A DNA stretch of 64,000 nucleotides from Marinobacter nitratireducens. GTDB lineage: Bacteria; Pseudomonadota; Gammaproteobacteria; Pseudomonadales; Oleiphilaceae. Numbering within the stretch: position 1 is the first letter of the stretch; every line of letters begins with the position of its first letter. Where the stretch lies: contig NZ_ANIE01000003.1 of NCBI RefSeq assembly GCF_000708045.1, positions 682,001 to 746,000 on the forward strand, written 5' to 3'. The notes below the pieces were generated by a model. The model did no database searches. It was not told where the DNA came from and worked only from the letters and a program-made list of their open reading frames with translations. Positions 1 to 11,679 of the stretch are shown here, piece after piece. The translations under genes were made by a program, and so were the position numbers.

Positions 1-763
1 CACCGGAGATGATCGCACCGGCGTGACCCATGCGCTTACCCGGAGGCGCAGTCACACCCGCAATGTAAGAAACAACGGGCTTGGTCACGTTTGCCTTGAT
101 GAAGGCAGCGGCTTCTTCCTCGGCGGTACCGCCGATTTCGCCGATCATAACGATGGCTTCAGTTTCCGGATCTTCCTGCAGAAGTGTCAGGATATCAATG
201 AAGTTGGAACCCGGGATCGGGTCACCACCGATACCCACACACGTGGACTGACCGTAACCGAAGTCCGTGGTCTGCTTGACCGCTTCGTAAGTCAGAGTAC
301 CGGAACGGGAAACGATACCAACCTTGCCCTTCTTGTGGATGTGACCAGGCATGATACCGATCTTGCACTCGTCCGGAGTAATCAGACCAGGGCAGTTCGG
401 ACCAATCATGCGAACGCCTTTACGATCAACGTATTCTTTGGCGTACAGCATGTCGATGGTCGGAATGCCTTCGGTGATGCAAACAATCAGCTCAATGCCA
501 GCATCTGCAGCTTCGATGATGGCATCTTTACAGAACGGAGCCGGTACGTAGATCACGGACGCCTGGGCGCCGGTCTTTTCAACTGCTTCACGAACGGTAT
601 TGAATACCGGCAGACCCAGATGCTCTGTGCCGCCTTTACCGGGGCTAACGCCACCAACCATCTGAGTTCCGTACTCAACGGCCTGCTCAGAGTGGAAAGT
701 ACCCTGTGCGCCGGTAAAGCCCTGGCAGATAACCTTGGTGTCTTTGTTGATCAGGATGCTCAT
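1..763 (-). CDS. sucD: Succinyl-CoA synthetase alpha subunit, partial (C-terminus cut by window start)
   Basis: SucD with SucC makes the ligase that converts succinyl-CoA to succinate with nucleotide triphosphate formation in the TCA cycle. About 254 of roughly 290 residues are visible. The N-terminus reads [20 protein letters not shown], the CoA-binding Rossmann domain; the GPNCPG motif follows in the middle, and the phosphohistidine motif MGHAGA lies at the very edge of the window, so the catalytic His is present. The ATG overlaps the sucC stop codon by one base (TAATG), showing tight translational coupling. The C-terminal tail lies outside the window. Identity is clear. Confidence 0.97.
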   Translation of the reverse strand, partial: MSILINKDTKVICQGFTGAQGTFHSEQAVEYGTQMVGGVSPGKGGTEHLGLPVFNTVREAVEKTGAQASVIYVPAPFCKDAIIEAADAGIELIVCITEGIPTIDMLYAKEYVDRKGVRMIGPNCPGLITPDECKIGIMPGHIHKKGKVGIVSRSGTLTYEAVKQTTDFGYGQSTCVGIGGDPIPGSNFIDILTLLQEDPETEAIVMIGEIGGTAEEEAAAFIKANVTKPVVSYIAGVTAPPGKRMGHAGAIISG

Positions 764-1929
764 TACTTACCCCCTGCGGCTTTAACGACTTGCTCTGCGG
801 CATCCGCCAGACTGGTGGCGGCAATGATGTTCAGGCCACTTTCGGCGAGTACCTTGGTACCCAGCTCCGCATTGTTGCCTTCCAGACGAACCACAACGGG
901 TACTTTTACACCAACTTCTTTAACGGCACCGATGATGCCCTCTGCGATCATGTCGCAGCGAACGATGCCACCGAAGATGTTGACCAGAACCGCCTGAACA
1001 GCGTCGTCGGACAGGATGATCTTGAACGCCTCGGATACGCGCTCTTTGGTCGCGCCGCCGCCTACGTCCAGGAAGTTTGCAGGCTGGCCTCCGGACAGTT
1101 TGATGATGTCCATGGTACCCATGGCCAGGCCAGCGCCGTTAACCATACAACCGATGTTGCCCTCGAGGGCGACGTAGTTCAGCTCCCACTTGGCCGCTTC
1201 GGCTTCACGAGCGTCTTCCTGTGAAGGATCGTGCATCTCGTGGATCTTCTTCTGGCGGTAAAGCGCGTTGCCGTCGATACCCACTTTGGCGTCCAGGCAG
1301 TGCAAATCACCAGCCGGCGTGATGACCAGCGGGTTAATCTCTACCAGAGCGAGGTCGCACTCTTCGAAAAGCTTGGCCAGACCCAGGAAAATCTTGGTGA
1401 ACTGACCGATCTGCTTGCCTTCAAGACCCAGTTTGAAAGCCAGCTCGCGGCCCTGATACGGCTGTGCGCCGACCAGCGGATCGATTTCCGCTTTCAGGAT
1501 CTTTTCGGGGGTCTCTTCAGCCACTTTTTCGATTTCAACGCCACCTTCGGTGGAAGCCATGAAAACGATACGACGGCTGCCGCGATCGACAACGGCACCG
1601 AGGTACAGTTCTTGATCGATGTCGGTGAGGGATTCAACCAGAATCTTGCTTACCGGCTGGCCATTTTCATCAGTCTGGTAAGTTACCAGGTTCTGGCCCA
1701 GCCACTTCTCGGCAAACTCGCGAATTTCGTCTTTGCTCTTGACCAGCTTTACACCGCCAGCCTTACCACGGCCACCTGCGTGAACCTGAGCTTTGACAAC
1801 CCAGCCGTCACCGCCAATTTCGTCTGCTGCTGCGACAGCTTCCTTCGGAGTATCGCAGGCAATGCCCTTGGATACGGGCAGACCGTATTCAGCGAACAGC
1901 TGCTTGCCCTGATATTCGTGCAAATTCAT
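763..1929 (-). CDS. sucC: Succinyl-CoA synthetase (ADP-forming) beta subunit
   Basis: This ATP-grasp subunit binds nucleotide and succinate and pairs with SucD. The protein is 388 residues, the usual length. It opens with [20 protein letters not shown], the standard SucC N-terminus; the ATP-grasp fold covers roughly residues 1-240, with the ligase domain and its [10 protein letters not shown] loop near the C-terminus. It is the next-to-last gene of a sucA-sucB-lpdA-sucC-sucD order, separated from lpdA by 196 bp that carry two hairpins, so sucCD may be expressed at a different level from the oxoglutarate dehydrogenase genes. Confidence 0.98.
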   Translation of the reverse strand: MNLHEYQGKQLFAEYGLPVSKGIACDTPKEAVAAADEIGGDGWVVKAQVHAGGRGKAGGVKLVKSKDEIREFAEKWLGQNLVTYQTDENGQPVSKILVESLTDIDQELYLGAVVDRGSRRIVFMASTEGGVEIEKVAEETPEKILKAEIDPLVGAQPYQGRELAFKLGLEGKQIGQFTKIFLGLAKLFEECDLALVEINPLVITPAGDLHCLDAKVGIDGNALYRQKKIHEMHDPSQEDAREAEAAKWELNYVALEGNIGCMVNGAGLAMGTMDIIKLSGGQPANFLDVGGGATKERVSEAFKIILSDDAVQAVLVNIFGGIVRCDMIAEGIIGAVKEVGVKVPVVVRLEGNNAELGTKVLAESGLNIIAATSLADAAEQVVKAAGGK

Positions 1930-2068
1930 AGTTAGTGTCCCGTCTTTTGATGGAGGATAACCACGTACGGATATGAACCCGCGGGCATGCCGCCATTGAC
2001 ATACCTGAAGCGAATTCTGTTTAGCGAGTCAGGGATCACCCGAACCCGCTTGTTACGCATCCGAAATG

Positions 2069-2110
2069 CTGCCTTTATGATGGCAGCGGGGCGCCGTATT
2101 TGGCGCCCCG
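2069..2110 (-). other. Two abutting hairpins between lpdA and sucC
   Basis: Two inverted repeats lie immediately downstream of lpdA. One pairs CGGGGCGCC with GGCGCCCCG (about 2087-2110) around a 6-base loop; the other pairs GCTGCC with GGCAGC (about 2069-2088). Neither is followed by a run of T on the minus strand, so they are not a classic intrinsic terminator. They could be an attenuating or mRNA-stabilising element. The structure is seen; the function is a guess. Confidence 0.5.
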
Positions 2111-2125
2111 AATTTCAGAACCGCG

Positions 2126-3571
<1,446 letters not shown>

Positions 3572-3603
3572 CTATCCCGTTTCCTGATTCGTTGAATATT
3601 GGT

Positions 3604-4821
3604 TTACACGTCCAGCAGGATACGTGCGGGGTCTTCCAGCATTTCTTTGATAGCGACCAGGAACTGCACTGCTTCCTTACCATCGATCATGCGGTGGTCG
3701 TATGACAGCGCCAGGTACATCATCGGCAGGATTTCTACCTTACCGTTGACCGCCATCGGACGCTCCTGAATCTTGTGCATGCCCAGGATGGCTGTCTGTG
3801 GTGGATTCAGGATCGGCGTGGAAATCAAGGAACCGAAAATACCACCGTTGGTGATGGTGAAAGTACCTCCGGTCATCTCCTCGATGCCGAGCTTGCCTTC
3901 TTTCGCCTTGGTACCGTATTCAACAATCTTCTTCTCGATATCGGCCAGGCCCATGGCGTCGGAATCACGGAGTACGGGCACAACCAGGCCGCGGTCGGTA
4001 GAGACAGCAACGCCGATGTCCTGATAGCCGTGGTACACCATGTCATTGCCGTCGATGGACGCGTTCACGGCCGGGAAGCGCTTGAGAGCTTCGGTTGCCG
4101 CTTTGGTGAAGAACGACATGAAACCGAGCTTGATGCCGTGGCGCTTAACAAAACTCTCCTGGTACTGTTTGCGCAGCTCCATGATCGGAGCCATGTTCAC
4201 CTCGTTGAACGTGGTCAGCATGGCGGCGGTCTGTTGAGCATCCACCAGACGCTTGGCGATGCTTGCACGAAGGCGAGTCATCGGAACGCGTTTCTCGGCG
4301 CGCTCGCCCTGGGCAACATTCAACTCAGCCGCCGGTGCTGCCGCCGCTGGTTTGGCAGCGGGCTGGCCTTTGTTGCTGTCGATAAAGCTCTGAACGTCTT
4401 CCTTCGTCACGCGACCGTCTTTACCGGAACCTTTTACTGCGTTCGGATCAACGTTGTTTTCGTCAGCCAGCTTACGGGCAGCCGGGCTCAGAATCGCGTC
4501 ACCGGAAGACGCTTCCTTGGCTTCTTCGGCCGGAGCCTCTTCAGCAGCCGGCTTACTTTCGGCGGGTGCGGCGGAACCCGCCGCGCCTTCCTTGAACTTA
4601 CCAATGACCTCACCGCTCTCTACGGTATCGCCTTCACCCTTCAAGACTTCCTCGATAACACCATCAGCAGGTGCTACCACCTCAAGTACGACCTTGTCAG
4701 TCTCAATATCGACAATCAGCTCGTCGCGGGAACAGGCTTCACCCGGCTGTTTGTGCCAGGTCGCGACGGTACCCTCTGCGACCGACTCCGGGAAAACGGG
4801 GGCTTTAATCTCAGTTGACAT
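3604..4821 (-). CDS. sucB: Dihydrolipoamide succinyltransferase (E2 of 2-oxoglutarate dehydrogenase)
   Basis: E2 transfers the succinyl group from E1 to CoA and forms the complex core. One N-terminal lipoyl domain (about 1-78) carries the lipoylated Lys43 in DIETDKV; an Ala/Pro/Glu-rich linker follows; the peripheral-subunit-binding domain is at about 108-145 ([10 protein letters not shown]...GRVTKEDV); a second flexible linker leads to the catalytic domain, which ends with the acetyltransferase motif SYDHRMIDG. Length 405 is typical. It lies 25 bp downstream of sucA and 35 bp upstream of lpdA. Confidence 0.97.
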   Translation of the reverse strand: MSTEIKAPVFPESVAEGTVATWHKQPGEACSRDELIVDIETDKVVLEVVAPADGVIEEVLKGEGDTVESGEVIGKFKEGAAGSAAPAESKPAAEEAPAEEAKEASSGDAILSPAARKLADENNVDPNAVKGSGKDGRVTKEDVQSFIDSNKGQPAAKPAAAAPAAELNVAQGERAEKRVPMTRLRASIAKRLVDAQQTAAMLTTFNEVNMAPIMELRKQYQESFVKRHGIKLGFMSFFTKAATEALKRFPAVNASIDGNDMVYHGYQDIGVAVSTDRGLVVPVLRDSDAMGLADIEKKIVEYGTKAKEGKLGIEEMTGGTFTITNGGIFGSLISTPILNPPQTAILGMHKIQERPMAVNGKVEILPMMYLALSYDHRMIDGKEAVQFLVAIKEMLEDPARILLDV

Positions 4822-4846
4822 TACAATTCCTTAGTTCGGTAGCTCG

Positions 4847-7684
4847 TCAGATTTCAAACGCGTCGTTAACCAGACTCTTCTGCTCTTCAATGTGGACAGA
4901 CATGTGTCCGCACGCAGGAGCAGCCGAAGCCTCACGACCGGCATACTGGAGGTACAGCTTGGGGTTCAGGCGTTGCAGTGCATTACGCATGTGATGCTGA
5001 CTGCAATACCAGGCACCCTGGTTCATCGGTTCTTCCTGACACCAGACAACATGCTTGAGCTTCGGATACTGGCTCAGCAGTTCGTCGAGGTCGTCCGCCG
5101 GGAACGGATAAAGCTGCTCGATACGGAGGATGGCTACATCGTCGCGCTCGTCAGCTTTTTTCTTTTCCAGAAGATCAAAATAGACCTTGCCGCTGCACAT
5201 GATCAAACGGGTGATCTTCTTCGGATCGGAAGGCTCTTTCTCCGGCAATACCGTCTGGAACGTACCGCTGGTGAGATCATCAAGGTCAGACACGGCTTCC
5301 TTATGACGCAGCAGACTCTTTGGCGTTATTGCTACCAGAGGCTTGCGCAGTGGCCGCTTGACCTGCCGACGCAACATGTGGAAAACCTGCGACGGCGTGC
5401 TCGGAACGCACACCTGGATGTTGTGCTCGGCACACAGCTGCAGATAACGCTCAAGCCGCGCAGAACTATGCTCCGGCCCCTGCCCCTCATAACCATGAGG
5501 CAACAGGAGAGTCAGGCCACACAGACGGCCCCACTTGTGCTCACCGCTGGTCAGGAACTGGTCGATAACGACCTGCGCACCGTTGGCGAAGTCACCGAAC
5601 TGGGCTTCCCAGACTACCAGCCCATTCGGCGAGGTGGTGGAGTAACCGTATTCGAACGCCATGACGGCTTCTTCCGACAGCAAGGAGTCATAGAGCTGGA
5701 AGCTCGGCTGATCCTCCGAGAGCTGCTGCAATGAAATATGGGTGGAACCATCTTTCTGGTTGTGCAGCACCGCATGCCGGTGAGAGAAGGTACCGCGACC
5801 GACGTCCTGACCGGTAATCCGGATGGGATGCCCTTCCGTCAGCAATGACGCATAGGCCATCATCTCGCCGTAACCCCAGTTAAGACCAAGGGCGCCTGCG
5901 GTCATCTTCTCGCGGTCGTTAACGATCTTGGAAACCTGGCGCTGAATGCTGAAGCCTTCCGGTACCGAGGTAATCTGCTTACCCAGTTTCTTGATGGTCT
6001 TCAGATTCACACTGGTTTTGCACTTGGCTGTCCACTCGTGCCCCAGGTAAGGCGTCCAGTCGACGTAAAGCTCGGTGTTCGGCTCTTTGACCAGTGACTT
6101 GACCACGTGCTCGCCTTTATCCAACGCGTCACGGTAGTCAGTTTCCTTGTGCTTCGCCTCTTCCTCGGTGATCACACCGGCAGCAACCAACTGCTCGGCG
6201 TAAAGCGCGCGCGTGGTTTTGAGCTTACGGATCTTGTCGTACATCAGCGGCTGGGTTGCTGCTGGTTCATCGGCCTCATTGTGGCCCCGACGACGGTAGC
6301 AGACCAGATCGATGACCACATCGCGCTTGAACTCATTGCGGTAGTCCATGGCCATCTGGGTGACAAACATCACCGCTTCCGGATCATCCGCATTGACGTG
6401 CAGGATAGGCGCCTGAACCATCTTGGCGACATCCGTACAATACTCAGTCGAACGAGCATCTTCCTGCTTGCTGGTGGTGAAGCCAACCTGGTTGTTGATC
6501 ACGATGTGGATGGTGCCGCCGACACCATAACCACGAGTCTGTGACATCTGGAACGTTTCCATGACCACACCCTGACCGGCGAAAGCCGCATCACCGTGCA
6601 TGACAATGGGAACTACCTGGCTGCCATCCGTATCACCACGACGGTCCTGGCGGGCCCGAACGGAGCCCTCAACCACCGGAGACACGATTTCAAGGTGCGA
6701 GGGGTTGAACGCCATCGCCAGGTGAACCTCACCACCCGGAGTCATAACGTTGGAAGAGAAGCCCTGGTGATACTTGACGTCACCGGATCCGGAGTCCGCC
6801 AGTTTTTTCCCCTCGAACTCATCAAAAAGTTCTTTCGGGTTTTTGCCGAGTGTATTTACCAGTACATTCAGTCGCCCGCGGTGTGCCATGCCGAGCACGA
6901 TTTCCTTCGCTCCATAGGAGCCTGCACGCTGGATCAGCTCATCCAGACAAGGGATCAGGCTTTCGCCACCCTCAAGACCGAAACGCTTCACGCCCGGATA
7001 ACGGGAGCCAAGATATTTCTCCAGCCCCTCTGCCGCAGTCAGGCGTTCAAGGATGTGCTTACGAGTAGACGCTTCGTACTCTGGCCGTGACCGGACCGGC
7101 TCCATACGCTGCTGGAACCAACGCTTGATGCGGGTATCGACGACGTGCATGTACTCTGCGCCAATACTCTGACAATAAGTTTTGCGAAGCCCATCTACGA
7201 TGTCCGAGAGTTTCATGGTCTCGGAACCAAAACTCAGAGAACCGGTCTGGAATTCCAGATCAAGGTCGGCCTCGCTGAGTTCGTGGAATTTGGGATCGAG
7301 ATCTTCTACCGGTTCGCGTTGCCAAACACCGAGGGGGTCGAGTTTGGACTCCTGATGACCTCGGAACCGATAGGCGTTGATCATCTGGAGAACACGAATC
7401 TGCTTTTTATCGGCATCTGAGGTCGCTGAGGCAGGAACGCCGCCAGAAACCAGAAAACGCTGATTACGGGAGATGTGCTCGAATTGTTCGCGGATTGAAG
7501 AGTGAACGACGTCCTGGCCATGATAGCCATCAACACTGGGCAACTTATCGAAGTAGCTGCGCCACTCTTCAGGTACGGCGTTGGGGTCTGTCAGGTAGGT
7601 CTCAAAAAGCTGTTCAACGTAGGCAAGATTTCCACCTTGCAGGTGGGAAGTCTGCCATAACTGCTCCATGATGCTTTCGTGCAT
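4847..7684 (-). CDS. sucA: 2-oxoglutarate dehydrogenase E1 component
   Basis: This thiamine-diphosphate enzyme decarboxylates 2-oxoglutarate and succinylates the E2 lipoyl arm. It has 945 residues, close to the family's usual 930-945. The N-terminal segment MHESIMEQLWQTSHL matches the conserved start that contacts E2/E3. Internal motifs include GMAHRGRLNVL and the His-containing GQDVGRGTFSHRHAV segment of the active site. The ATG is preceded by AAGGTGAG at suitable spacing. It is the first gene of the sucABlpdCD run, 309 bp downstream of sdhB; transcription from its own promoter or readthrough from sdh are both possible. Confidence 0.97.
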   Translation of the reverse strand: MHESIMEQLWQTSHLQGGNLAYVEQLFETYLTDPNAVPEEWRSYFDKLPSVDGYHGQDVVHSSIREQFEHISRNQRFLVSGGVPASATSDADKKQIRVLQMINAYRFRGHQESKLDPLGVWQREPVEDLDPKFHELSEADLDLEFQTGSLSFGSETMKLSDIVDGLRKTYCQSIGAEYMHVVDTRIKRWFQQRMEPVRSRPEYEASTRKHILERLTAAEGLEKYLGSRYPGVKRFGLEGGESLIPCLDELIQRAGSYGAKEIVLGMAHRGRLNVLVNTLGKNPKELFDEFEGKKLADSGSGDVKYHQGFSSNVMTPGGEVHLAMAFNPSHLEIVSPVVEGSVRARQDRRGDTDGSQVVPIVMHGDAAFAGQGVVMETFQMSQTRGYGVGGTIHIVINNQVGFTTSKQEDARSTEYCTDVAKMVQAPILHVNADDPEAVMFVTQMAMDYRNEFKRDVVIDLVCYRRRGHNEADEPAATQPLMYDKIRKLKTTRALYAEQLVAAGVITEEEAKHKETDYRDALDKGEHVVKSLVKEPNTELYVDWTPYLGHEWTAKCKTSVNLKTIKKLGKQITSVPEGFSIQRQVSKIVNDREKMTAGALGLNWGYGEMMAYASLLTEGHPIRITGQDVGRGTFSHRHAVLHNQKDGSTHISLQQLSEDQPSFQLYDSLLSEEAVMAFEYGYSTTSPNGLVVWEAQFGDFANGAQVVIDQFLTSGEHKWGRLCGLTLLLPHGYEGQGPEHSSARLERYLQLCAEHNIQVCVPSTPSQVFHMLRRQVKRPLRKPLVAITPKSLLRHKEAVSDLDDLTSGTFQTVLPEKEPSDPKKITRLIMCSGKVYFDLLEKKKADERDDVAILRIEQLYPFPADDLDELLSQYPKLKHVVWCQEEPMNQGAWYCSQHHMRNALQRLNPKLYLQYAGREASAAPACGHMSVHIEEQKSLVNDAFEI

Positions 7685-7993
7685 TTGAATAGCTCACCTT
7701 GGGCTGGTGCGGGGAGCCGGTATGGTCGGTCAGGGGTAATTCTCAGTCAATACGCGTTATTACGGCATGACTTTAACCACCACACGCGACATGGATGTTT
7801 TCCTATCCCCAGTGGTTTTTATACTCGGCAATTCCGCGGAGGAATTTTATAAACTCCAGCCACGGCTTGCGTAGTTTGCACCCATGTAATACTTATGACT
7901 ATAAGCCTTTGGTTGAAGGCCCTGCGCCGTTGCAGGGCCTTCTGGGTGCTAATCTGGTCAGAACAGTATAGCGGTTGCTGAGAATTCTGCTGC
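7685..7993. other. Intergenic region between sdhB and sucA
   Basis: This 309-bp stretch has no credible gene. It holds one strong hairpin next to sdhB (listed separately) and an AT-rich segment in the middle where a sucA promoter would be expected; a TTGACT near 7750 on the minus strand has no convincing -10 partner. No clear operator was recognised. Confidence 0.5.
7915..7942 (-). terminator. Hairpin downstream of sdhB
   Basis: A perfect 11-bp stem (GAAGGCCCTGC with GCAGGGCCTTC) encloses a 6-base loop about 50 bp past the sdhB stop. There is no U-tract after it on either strand, so it may be a weak terminator or a 3'-end stabiliser that tunes readthrough from sdh into suc. Confidence 0.45.
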
Positions 7994-8698
7994 TTAAGTA
8001 GCCCGTTGCAGCAGGAGGTTCCGAATATGGCCGATAGCCCTTGTGGGGTTCAGGCCTTTCGGGCAAACACTGACACAGTTCATGATGCCGCGGCAGCGGA
8101 AAACGCTGAACGGATCATCGAGATTGGCAAGACGCTCGGGCTGAGCGGTATCCCGGCTGTCAGCCAGGAAGCGGTAGGCCTGCAGGAGACCGGCGGGACC
8201 GATGAACTTGTCCGGGTTCCACCAGAACGACGGGCAAGAAGTGGAACAGCATGCGCAGAGAATACACTCGTACAGGCCGTCCAGCTTTTCACGATCTTCC
8301 GGAGTCTGCAGACGCTCAATGGCCGGTGCCGGGTTGTCGTTGACAAGGTAAGGCATGACCTTCTCGTACTGCTTGTAGAAAAGGCTCATATCCACAACCA
8401 GGTCACGAATAACAGGCAGACCAGGCAGAGGGCGCAGAACGAGCTTGCCATTCTTGACCACTTCGGACACCGGAGTGATGCACGCCAGGCCGTTCTTGCC
8501 GTTCATGTTCATACCGTCCGAACCGCACACACCTTCACGACAGGAGCGGCGATAGGCGACAGTCGAGTCCTTCTCTTTTGCAAGAGCAAGGACATCCAGA
8601 ACCATCAGATCCTTGCCTTCCGGCAACTCGATCTCAACGTCCTGCATGTAAGGGGCGTTATCGGTTTCCGGGTTATAACGGTAAAGGCTTACCAACAT
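7994..8698 (-). CDS. sdhB: Succinate dehydrogenase iron-sulfur subunit
   Basis: SdhB carries electrons from the FAD of SdhA to quinone at the membrane anchor. The 234-residue protein has an N-terminal 2Fe-2S ferredoxin domain with CREGVCGSDGMNMNGKNGLA followed by Cys, then a C-terminal domain with CILCACCSTSCP and the second cluster motif CRGIMNCVSVCPKGLNP for the 4Fe-4S and 3Fe-4S centres. All expected cluster cysteines are visible. It is the last gene of sdhCDAB, 14 bp after sdhA. Confidence 0.98.
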   Translation of the reverse strand: MLVSLYRYNPETDNAPYMQDVEIELPEGKDLMVLDVLALAKEKDSTVAYRRSCREGVCGSDGMNMNGKNGLACITPVSEVVKNGKLVLRPLPGLPVIRDLVVDMSLFYKQYEKVMPYLVNDNPAPAIERLQTPEDREKLDGLYECILCACCSTSCPSFWWNPDKFIGPAGLLQAYRFLADSRDTAQPERLANLDDPFSVFRCRGIMNCVSVCPKGLNPTRAIGHIRNLLLQRAT

Positions 8699-8712
8699 AT
8701 CGTACTTCCCCC

Positions 8713-10485
8713 TTAGTAAGTCCGGATTTTCGGCTCAAACGTGTCGACGGTCTTCGGAGTGAAGTTTACGTCACGCTTACCAACCCGCTTGTCCAGCGGG
8801 AAGTACATGGAATGCTTGAGCCAGTTGTCATCATCACGCTCGGTGAAGTCATTACGGGCATGGGCACCACGACTTTCCTTACGCTCGATGGCCGACTTCG
8901 CTGTCGCATACGCAACCTCGAACAGGTTATCCAGCTCGAGCGCTTCGATGCGCGCTGTATTGAAGGCGTTGCTGGTATCGGTCAGCTTGGTCTTGCGGAC
9001 CCGCTCGCCGATTTCCTCGAGCAACTTGAGCCCCTTCTCCATGCTATCGCCGTCACGGAATACACCGAAGTACAGCTGCATGCAGCTCTGAAGATCCTTA
9101 CGCACCTGCGCAACATCTTCACCTTCAGAGGCACTGTTCAGACGATCAAGACGGGCCATCGCACGTTTGATGTCTTCCTCGCTGGCGCCATCAACCTCAA
9201 AACCGCCACGAAGCTGCTCTTCAATGTGGAGACCGGCCGCACGACCAAAGACCACAAGGTCAAGCAGAGAGTTGCCGCCCAGACGGTTGGCACCGTGAAC
9301 GGATACACAGGCTGCTTCTCCACAAGCAAACAGACCCGGAATCGGTTTGTCGTTGCCATTCTCGTCCTGGGTCAGAGCCTGACCACCAACGTTGGTCGGA
9401 ATACCACCCATCATGTAGTGACAGGTCGGAACAACCGGGACCGGCTCTTTAACAGGATCCACATGGGCGAACGTTTTCGACAGTTCGCAGATACCCGGCA
9501 GACGCAGATTCAGGGTTTCTTCACCCAGATGATCCAGCTTCAGCAGAACGTGATCTTTCTCAGGACCGCAACCACGACCTTCCAGGATCTCAAGAACCAT
9601 GGAACGGGCAACAACGTCACGACCAGCCAGGTCCTTCGCGTTCGGAGCGTAACGCTCCATGAAGCGCTCACCCTCGGAGTTGATCAGGTAACCACCCTCA
9701 CCCCGACAACCTTCGGTCACCAGAACACCTGCACCGTGGATACCGGTCGGGTGGAACTGCCACATCTCCATATCCTGAACCGGATAGCCGGCACGCAGCG
9801 CCATACCGATACCGTCACCGGTATTGATCAGGGCGTTTGTGGTTGAGGAGTAGATACGGCCAGCACCGCCGGTTGCAAGAACGGTCGCCTTACACTTGAT
9901 GTAGGCTACTTCGCCGGATTCAATTTCGATGGCCACAACACCAACGACTTCGTCTTTGCTGTTTTTGACCAGATCGACCGCATACCACTCATTCAGGAAG
10001 GTGGTGCCGCCCTTGAGGTTGGCCTGATACAGCGTGTGCAGCAGCGCATGACCAGTACGGTCTGCAGCGGCACAGGTACGGGCAGCCTGACCACCCTTAC
10101 CGAAGTCCTTGGACTGACCGCCGAACGGACGCTGGTAGATGCGGCCCTGCTCGGTACGGGAGAACGGTAGACCCATGTGCTCAAGCTCAAAAACAGCCTG
10201 AGGACCTACGGAACACATGTATTCGATCGCGTCCTGGTCGCCGATGTAGTCGGAGCCCTTGACGGTGTCATACATGTGCCAACGCCAGTCATCGTTGGGA
10301 TCGGCACTCGCAATCGCACAGGTGATGCCACCCTGAGCGGAAACGGTGTGCGAACGCGTGGGAAATACTTTTGTAATACACGCAGTATTGATACCGGATT
10401 CGGTCAACTGCAGGGCGGCTCGCATACCGGCACCGCCGCCACCGATAACAATCGCGTCATAAGACATGGTCTTGATATTCGACAT
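8713..10485 (-). CDS. sdhA: Succinate dehydrogenase flavoprotein subunit
   Basis: SdhA oxidises succinate to fumarate with covalent FAD on the cytoplasmic side of complex II. The protein is 590 residues. The dinucleotide-binding motif [11 protein letters not shown] is near residues 16-26, and the FAD-linking His is in [10 protein letters not shown]. Active-site motifs with [14 protein letters not shown] and RLGGNSLLD are present, as is a C-terminal Tyr-rich end. It lies 3 bp after the sdhD stop and 14 bp before sdhB, so the four sdh genes form one transcription unit. Confidence 0.98.
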   Translation of the reverse strand: MSNIKTMSYDAIVIGGGGAGMRAALQLTESGINTACITKVFPTRSHTVSAQGGITCAIASADPNDDWRWHMYDTVKGSDYIGDQDAIEYMCSVGPQAVFELEHMGLPFSRTEQGRIYQRPFGGQSKDFGKGGQAARTCAAADRTGHALLHTLYQANLKGGTTFLNEWYAVDLVKNSKDEVVGVVAIEIESGEVAYIKCKATVLATGGAGRIYSSTTNALINTGDGIGMALRAGYPVQDMEMWQFHPTGIHGAGVLVTEGCRGEGGYLINSEGERFMERYAPNAKDLAGRDVVARSMVLEILEGRGCGPEKDHVLLKLDHLGEETLNLRLPGICELSKTFAHVDPVKEPVPVVPTCHYMMGGIPTNVGGQALTQDENGNDKPIPGLFACGEAACVSVHGANRLGGNSLLDLVVFGRAAGLHIEEQLRGGFEVDGASEEDIKRAMARLDRLNSASEGEDVAQVRKDLQSCMQLYFGVFRDGDSMEKGLKLLEEIGERVRKTKLTDTSNAFNTARIEALELDNLFEVAYATAKSAIERKESRGAHARNDFTERDDDNWLKHSMYFPLDKRVGKRDVNFTPKTVDTFEPKIRTY

Positions 10486-10488
10486 TAC

Positions 10489-10833
10489 TTAAAGCCCCCA
10501 AAGAATCTGAATGCCCCAGACCACATATACGAACATGGTCAATCCACACGCTGCCTGAACCAGGAACCTGGGACCCATCGCCTTGATGTAGTCTGTCGTA
10601 ACGGTCCACAGGCCGACCCACGCGTGGGCGCCAATTGACAGCAATGCCAACAGACTAAAAATACGGAACCATGTCTGGTCAAAGAGAGAGGACCAAGTTT
10701 CATAGTTGACGTCAGTGGTCACCATGAAGCCAAGCAGAAACACTGTGTACAACGCCAGTACGTAGGCGGTTACCCGCTGGATCAGCCAGTCGAAAACACC
10801 ACTGCGACCCAGGTTCGTGACGCTATTTACCAT
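10489..10833 (-). CDS. sdhD: Succinate dehydrogenase membrane anchor subunit
   Basis: This hydrophobic 114-residue protein has three predicted transmembrane helices (about residues 20-40, 54-75 and 88-110) and the Asp/His region typical of the cytochrome b556 anchor. With SdhC it binds haem b and ubiquinone. Its start overlaps the sdhC stop region by 7 bases, indicating coupled translation. Identification rests on size, topology and position in sdhCDAB. Confidence 0.94.
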   Translation of the reverse strand: MVNSVTNLGRSGVFDWLIQRVTAYVLALYTVFLLGFMVTTDVNYETWSSLFDQTWFRIFSLLALLSIGAHAWVGLWTVTTDYIKAMGPRFLVQAACGLTMFVYVVWGIQILWGL

Positions 10834-11201
10834 ACCCAGACTCCTGCCAGAACGATGAGAATGACGGAAACCACAATAGTAATCTTCGCGGCGAGGCGGC
10901 CGCTCTCCAGATCTTCACCGATACCCATGTCCATAAACAGGTGCTTGATACCTGCAACAAGGTGGTAAAGCAGAGCAGACAAGATGCCCCAGATAATCAG
11001 CTTGGCAAGGAAGCTGTCCAGCAGTTCACTCACACGACCGAAACCTTCTTCCCCAGACAGGGAAAGCTGCAATCCGTAGAGCAGGAACGCAACACCGACA
11101 AAAATGATAATGCCGCTGACGCGATGCAATATGGATGTAATGGCTGGCAGTGGGAAATGAAACTTGCCGAGATCGAGATTTACTGGTCGTTTGCTATTCA
11201 C
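10827..11201 (-). CDS. sdhC: Succinate dehydrogenase cytochrome b556 subunit
   Basis: The 124-residue protein starts with the conserved MNSKRPVNLDL and the signature SILHRVSGIIIF that opens the first of three membrane helices; the haem-ligand region HLVAGIKHLFMD lies in the second. It begins with GTG, which fits the family's conserved N-terminus. It is the first gene of the operon; a candidate promoter lies about 185 bp upstream, giving a long 5' leader in which no known riboswitch was recognised. Confidence 0.95.
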   Translation of the reverse strand: MNSKRPVNLDLGKFHFPLPAITSILHRVSGIIIFVGVAFLLYGLQLSLSGEEGFGRVSELLDSFLAKLIIWGILSALLYHLVAGIKHLFMDMGIGEDLESGRLAAKITIVVSVILIVLAGVWVW

Positions 11202-11385
11202 AGCGCTCTCACACTCTCTCTTGGTACCGCGAAACCGAAAAACCGGATGCGGATAGTTGGTATGTAAGGATCAATATGCAGTTACGAAACCGGCATACGA
11301 TTGGCTCAGGAGGGAGGCTCACACCAGTATGAACTGCCGACAGGCGTCGCCAGCTACCGGGTGTATCCCCGTTTCCGGGCTACGG

Positions 11386-11414
11386 ATTATAAGGAGTACC
11401 CGTAGTAATTACAA
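11386..11414 (-). promoter_or_regulatory. Candidate sigma-70 promoter for sdhCDAB
   Basis: On the minus strand a perfect -10 TATAAT (11386-11391) is preceded by a 17-base spacer and TTGTAA (11409-11414), a 4 of 6 match to the -35 box. Transcription would start near 11379, leaving a leader of about 180 bases before the sdhC GTG. Confidence 0.6.
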
Positions 11415-11564
11415 ACCTGCAACAAGGCGCGACCCCTGATTTGGCGGGGCCAGCAGCAGCTATAAGGATTATTGACAAATCAGTTTTGTGCCCGAAAGCG
11501 CCATTATTCGGGTTATCACGGATTTACAGGAAAAGCTAAAAAGTGAGTTTTCCGCCCTCTTCCA

Positions 11565-11592
11565 TTGACAAAAAAAGCCAACGCCCTATATT
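11565..11592 (+). promoter_or_regulatory. Candidate sigma-70 promoter for gltA
   Basis: A perfect -35 TTGACA (11565-11570), a 16-base spacer and TATATT (11587-11592) lie about 90 bp upstream of the gltA ATG. A second TAATAC-type -10 follows near 11610. Confidence 0.65.
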
Positions 11593-11679
11593 TTGCCGCC
11601 AGTTTTGCGATAATACGCGCCTTCTAGCGCATCTATAAATGCAGAAAAAGCTGTTTAAGCTGATAAATAGGAGAGCACC

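Larger units (their letters stand above)
11202..11679. other. Divergent sdhC / gltA control region
   Basis: This 478-bp region between two divergent TCA genes holds no credible gene; short open frames in it lack ribosome-binding sites. It carries a promoter facing each way (listed separately). The distance leaves room for shared regulators of both operons, but no operator was recognised with confidence. Confidence 0.7.

Noticed and set aside
3775..4818. 347-codon plus-strand frame opposite sucB
   Set aside because: Complement of a certain gene; composition follows the codon bias of the real strand.
8578..9846. 422-codon plus-strand frame opposite sdhA and sdhB
   Set aside because: Shadow frame opposite highly conserved genes; no start signal and no domain.
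11257..11439. 60-codon frame in the sdhC-gltA spacer
   Set aside because: No ribosome-binding site, overlaps the predicted sdh promoter, no recognisable composition.
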